Below are positions 38,401-44,400 of a DNA stretch of 64,000 bases, piece by piece (within the stretch, counting starts at the first letter, position 1; every line of letters starts with the position of its first letter). Made by a program: the position numbers and the translations under genes. This DNA is from Hyperoodon ampullatus (Eukaryota > Chordata > Mammalia > Artiodactyla > Ziphiidae). The notes below the pieces were generated by a model. It saw only the letters and a program-made list of their open reading frames with translations, had not been told where the DNA came from and did not search any database. The stretch lies in the NCBI GenBank assembly GCA_949752795.1, contig OX457064.1:39304368-39368367 (forward strand), given 5' to 3'.

Positions 38401-41400
38401 TATTTGTATATATTGCAAAATGATCACCATAATAAGTCTAGCTAACATTCATTACCCTACAGAGTCACAAATTTTTGTCTTGTAATGAGAAATTTTAAGA
38501 TCTTTCTTAGCAACTTTCAAGTATGCAATACAGTATTTTTTAAACTTTTAATTTTATATTGGAGTATAGCCTATTAACAATGTTGTGATAGTTCTAGAGG
38601 CACAGCAAAGCGACTCAGCCATACATACACATGTATCCATTCTCCCTCAAACTCCCCTCCCATCCAGGCTGCCACATAACATTGAGCAGAGTTCCCTGTG
38701 CTATCCAGTAGGTCCTCGTTGGTTATCCATTTTAAATATAGCGGTGTGTGCATGTCAATCCCAAACTCCCAAACTATCCCCTCCCTCCACCTTCCCCCTT
38801 CATAACCATAAGTTCGTTCTCTAAGTCCGTGAGTCTGTTTCTGTTTTGTGCAATACAGTATTATTAACTAGAGTTATTATGCTGTACATCACATCCTCAT
38901 TACTTATTCTACGATTGGAAGTTTGTACTTTTTGACCACCACCTTCACCCACTGCCCCCTCCCCACCATGTCCCCACCAGTGCGCCTCTGGCACCCATCA
39001 ATCTGTTATCCATTAGCTGTTTTTTTGTTGTTGTTTGTTTTTGTTTTAAAGATTCCACACGTGAGATCATACAGAATTCGCCTTTCTTATTTCACTTAAC
39101 ATAATGCCCTCCAGATCCATCCATGTAGTCACAAATGACAGGATTTCCTTCTTTTTATGGCTGAGTAATGGACAGGTTGTTTCCATATCTTGGCTTATTG
39201 TAAATAATGCTGCAGTGAACATTGGGGTGCATGTATCTTTTTGAGTTGGTGTTTTCATTTTCTTCCAATAAATACCCAGAAGTGGAGTTGCTGAATCATG
39301 TGTAATTCTATTTTTAATTTTTTAAGGAACCTCCATGCTGTTTTCTATAGTGGCTGCACCAATTTACATTCCCACCAATACTGTTCAAGGGTTCTCCTTT
39401 TTCCACATCCTCACCAAACACTTATTTCCTGGAGGAATTTATTTCTTTAACAAGATAAATTATTCCAGAGTACTTAAATATTTAAAAAATATCGTGAGCT
39501 ATACGTTTATATATCCAGCTTCAGAGCAGATGTTCTCAACCTTCTTGTTTTCATGACCCCTTGACAACCTTCAGAAGTATTAAAGATTCCAAAGAGCTCT
39601 AGTTTATGGAGGTTACATCCATGGATACTTACTTTATAGAAATTAAAGCTTAAAATTATTTATTACATGAAAAATATTAGTGAGAAGAGAGGCACTGTTT
39701 TACACTTTTGCAAATCTCTTTAATGTCTGGCTTAATGGCAGACAGATTTCCAAACATGCTGCATGCAATTTGTTGCAATATCACACAACCTGTAGCCACC
39801 CACTGTAAACTCATGAGAGAATGTGTGAAAGGGGCAAATAATATCTTGGTATTTTATTTGAAAACAGTTTTGACTTTGTAGATGCCCTGAAGTATTTCAG
39901 AGGATTTAGGGGTACAGATATTATGTAAGTTCCTCTCCTCAGCAGACTCTGGAGAGACTTCTTGTGTAAGGTCAGTTTGGAGCAAAATCTTGAACGAAAT
40001 AAAGATCATATGCTGTTGAAAAAATGTGAAGATAGCAAACTAGAGGTCAGAAGAGGTGTAAAAAAAAAAAAAAGGCTAGGTTAAAGGCAAAGTATGTAGG
40101 ATTCAGTTCAAAGGATTTCACCTTTTTCCCCCCTTTATGCAGAGTCTGCATATGGGGAGAGAGGGGCAAAAGATGAACCCAGAATTTAAAAAAAGAAAAC
40201 AAATTCTATCATGTGTGTCTTTAGAGATAAGTAGATATTGCAACTGTAAAAAAAAAAAAAAAAAAAAAAAGGAGGAGGAGAAGGAAAGAATGCTATAGAA
40301 AAAGAAACATTTCATGAATAAAAAAAAAGTTCCTAGAAATGAAAAATATGACAGAAAAACGTAAGAACTCAACCGAAGAGTTAAAAGAGAAAGCTGAGAA
40401 TATCTCTTAGAAACTGGGAAAAAAGTCAAAGACCTACAAAATAGGAGCAAAAGGATAAGAAAAAGAGCAGACCAGTCAAATGTCCAAATAATAAGTGAAT
40501 AAAAAAATATATTTTTTTAAAAAAGGAAAGGAAAGGAAAAAATTTCAAGAAAGTTTTACAGTATTGAAAGACATGAGTTTCCCAATGAAGGACCGTCTAG
40601 GGACCCAGCACAAGGACTGAAAATGGATCCACAAGGTGCATTCATTACTGTGAGACTTCAGAACACCGGGAATAAAGCAACTCTCTGAAGTTTCAGGTGC
40701 AAAAAACCAAATCACATATAAAGTATCAAGAAACAGAATGACTTTGAATTGCGCAACAGAAATACCAGAAACCTGAAGATATTCCTTCAAAATTATGAGG
40801 AAAAACAATTTTCAAACTAGAATTCCAGTGTTCGGTCACTCTACTAATCAAACATAAGAGCAGAATAAACATATTTCAAGACATTCAAGGCCTCAAAAAT
40901 TATGTTTCTGATACACTCTTTTTAAAAGGGATTGAAACAGACACCACACCGAACGGAGAGAATAACTCATGATTTCACAATCTTAGTAAGTCACGAGATC
41001 CCAGGAAAAAGAGAAAAAAAATCTAAGAGACAGGCAACAGTACTCTTCACGATAGTGGTGAAAGGACATTTCAAGCATTTCACGTTAACAGCTGGACAGT
41101 TGGCCTAGAGGGCAAACCAAATGGAAGAGGGTTTTTCAATACAGTCATACAATATGATATGATACATAGTCAGAATTCCTTCAATGTAATATCATTGTTA
41201 GAATTCCTAAAGTGTTTATATTAAGAGATTTACATAACAAGGGAAAGGATGGGGTTGACTAGTTTTAAGGTACAGAAGACTAAGCAAAATAAAAAAAAGA
41301 CTGATTATTATTAAACTCATTAAATCCAAAGAGAAAATGGTGTTCAGAAAAATAAATCAAATAATAGTTCAGCTCTGAAGAACATGTACCAAGTCACAAT

Positions 41401-44400
41401 AATATACACCCTAAACAGGAGTCTAGCTAAAACTGTGATATAATGAAAGGACTGAGAACGAGAAGAGGTTTGCAGGTGGGTGAGGCGTGAAAGAGCCGAA
41501 TCCTTATCTCCCATAGGAGGACATGCATCTAGAATACCTCCAACAGACACATCAAGCATCAGCCATACAGGAGTGTTATTTGGCCACAGGAATGCAAATG
41601 CTAAAAGAAGCAGTTAAAGAGTAGAAAGAGTTCCGCTGGAGAACAGACTGGCTGCTGTTAGAACAAGTCTTGCAGAACTGTTTGACTATTTAAACTACGT
41701 ACACGCATGACTTTGATACAATTAAAAACTACATGTAAAAACCAGACAGCAGCTGCCTGGTTTGTACAGACTGCCTACCTACAGTCTAACAGAAGGGATG
41801 TGTTGTAAGGGGTTAATACCACAGACTCAGAAACAGAGAAGAATGGCATTCCCAGTACCAGTCAGAGTCATGCAGCATAAGATACCATGAAGACAGATGT
41901 AAATTAACTTGAACACTATTCGTCATGAACAAGAGATAAAAGTCCTTTTGATGCCATAAGCAAAACATTATGCAGCCAAGAACATGCAAATGTTGACCGC
42001 AGGAAAAACATAATTGGGGTCTTGTTGTGAAGCGGGGGAGGGAGAGAATGGGCACCCTAGAAGCGTAGATCACGGGGCACGGAAGAAGTGGGTAACTGTG
42101 ACCCACAGGATGAACTCATTGGCAAGCATCATCCCCTACTCGGGGTCCAGCCAAAGGGTAATTCACCACCCACCTTGGGAAGAAGTTCCCTCTCCTTGAA
42201 CACAAAAACATGAGAAGTAAAAAGACCACGAGCTGTTTATTAAGTCTCGTGACCAGCTCCCAAAATCAATTGAGGCCATCTGCACAATGGCACCCCAACA
42301 TGCTTTGATGTTGACTCAGGTGGTAGAACAGACTTTGGTGGTTTGAAAATTATAAATTCAAGACACTGGAAAATATAAGTTGGGCAATAAGGTAAGCTAC
42401 AAATTCATGCAGACAGCTTTGTTTTGAATCTAAGAGACAACTTAAAAACTCTTCTTTGTAAAAAGGCCCTCATCCACCAGTTATACTTTTCCAAAAGACT
42501 TGCTAAGGGAGAGGGAAAGTAAAAGGAGGAAGACAGCACATCATGGCCAGAGATATTTCAACAGTGAGTAATAATGCACTAGGTCAAAATGATCACGTAT
42601 AGCTTAGGAATCTTAAAAAGTCATGATGGCCTGGGAGGATGAATAATTCTCTTGCAGGATGAAAAGCAAAACTCCCACCTGCTAAGATAAGTGTCCATCT
42701 AGAGGAAAAAATTCCTGTACAGGAAAATGGCAAGAACATTATTGGAAGTTTGGGGAAACAAGACAATATTTTACCCATAGGTTCTTTTTCATCTGAAACA
42801 ACCAACAGTGTATATGATTTGTATTTCATTTGAGGACAGTGTAGCAGAAGTACCAATAAAATCCTAACGAAAATATGCCATTGCTTCCTTGAGTTTCCAT
42901 TTGGCAGGTCAAAACTCCCTTGAGGTAGGAAGTACACAATTAGGGTCTCACATTTACACTGTGTTGGTGAATCACAAGTGTGACACTGAAGAGTCAGTCA
43001 TAATCACCCTCACACAACATAGAGAAACAGGCCTATTTCCAACACTCAAATACGCCTGTAAGTTATCTAAATACATTGCTTTCTCTAAGAACTATGGTAA
43101 ATGGTTAAGAGAGCATTTTCCCAATGTGTTAATTAGGTGACAAATAACATAATCTACCCTCCCTTTCTGAAGGTCACTGAGTTACAGTAAATGAATAAGA
43201 ACGATCATGGGTTTTCTAACTATACACACACAGATTTACTTCCGTATATATTTAAAGATTTACCTCATTAGTTCCTAACACTACTTATTACAAATCTAAG
43301 AGTGATTTAAAACCACCAAAACAGATTAAAGCCTCAAAGAGAAACCTGAGTATGTGGTCCCTCTGGAGGCCTGAAGTTTGGTCATTTTTTTCTCTCCTAT
43401 TTTCATTAATTTTAATCCAATTTCTCCACAAAATTTAGAGGGAGGCCAGTTCAATGATTAAATATTTCATTTCACTAAGCGTAACAATGGCTCAGGGGAG
43501 AAGTGTTCATCCTTTCAGATTTCTCCAAGTCACACTAGAAAACATAATCTCTCTAGAGAAAATATTATAAGCAAGATGTGCATATTTCACAAAGGCTGCG
43601 TTCGATATGATGTGTCCTACCATAATGTTTAATTTTGATGTTAAGCAAAAAGAAATACATTTTTATACTAACTTGGCAAGGAGGAGCATTAACTTTGCTA
43701 GGAAATAGGTACAAACTGAAGACGGAGCTTCAGAAGACAGCCTATTAAAATGACCTTGAAATATCCTCCGCAGATTTTTTTCCTCGGCTCTACAAAACTG
43801 CCAACCATTTATCTGAATTCAGCCCCATCATACTAGCAGAAGAAAAGCCAAAGCACGATGAATCGTCAGGATGCAATTCACTATTATGAAAAGCAGAAAA
43901 TGAGGTTGACTCCATTTTTTTTTTCCAGTAAGCAGTTTGGCACAAAATGGCTCAAGTGCTGCTCTAATCCCCAACAGACCTGAGTTATATAAATCTAGAT
44001 CAACTGACAAATGATAGATAACACATTTCTGGGTGGCTCTCTGTGAGTATTCCCGCAGCTATCAGACACAGGCACAGTCTGGCCCACCAAGTGAATCAGA
44101 GGCAAACCAGTTTCGTGTTAGAGGCAACCTTTCCAGTCCAAAACTGAAGACTGACCGTAAGGGCCAGTTTACTCGCTGAATCATGCCTGCTCTTGTGCAA
44201 GACATCCTTGGGCCCTCTCTTGGCGTTGGAGCTCAGCTACCGTGAATCAGCGTCACACTAAGAAAGCTGCCTGAGTTGGAGATCCAGGTCTGAGATTAAC
44301 ACGTTTCCTCAGCGGGCAGGCGATGGCAAACTTTCCTTCACCTGACAGTTGGGCATACATTAAATATTATCACGTGACTAGGTGCAACAATACCTTAACT

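Noticed and set aside
40249..40270. Poly(A) tract read as the tail of a retrocopy
   Set aside because: The sequence upstream is not an mRNA-like body, and the tract sits inside HAL1/L1-like A-rich sequence.
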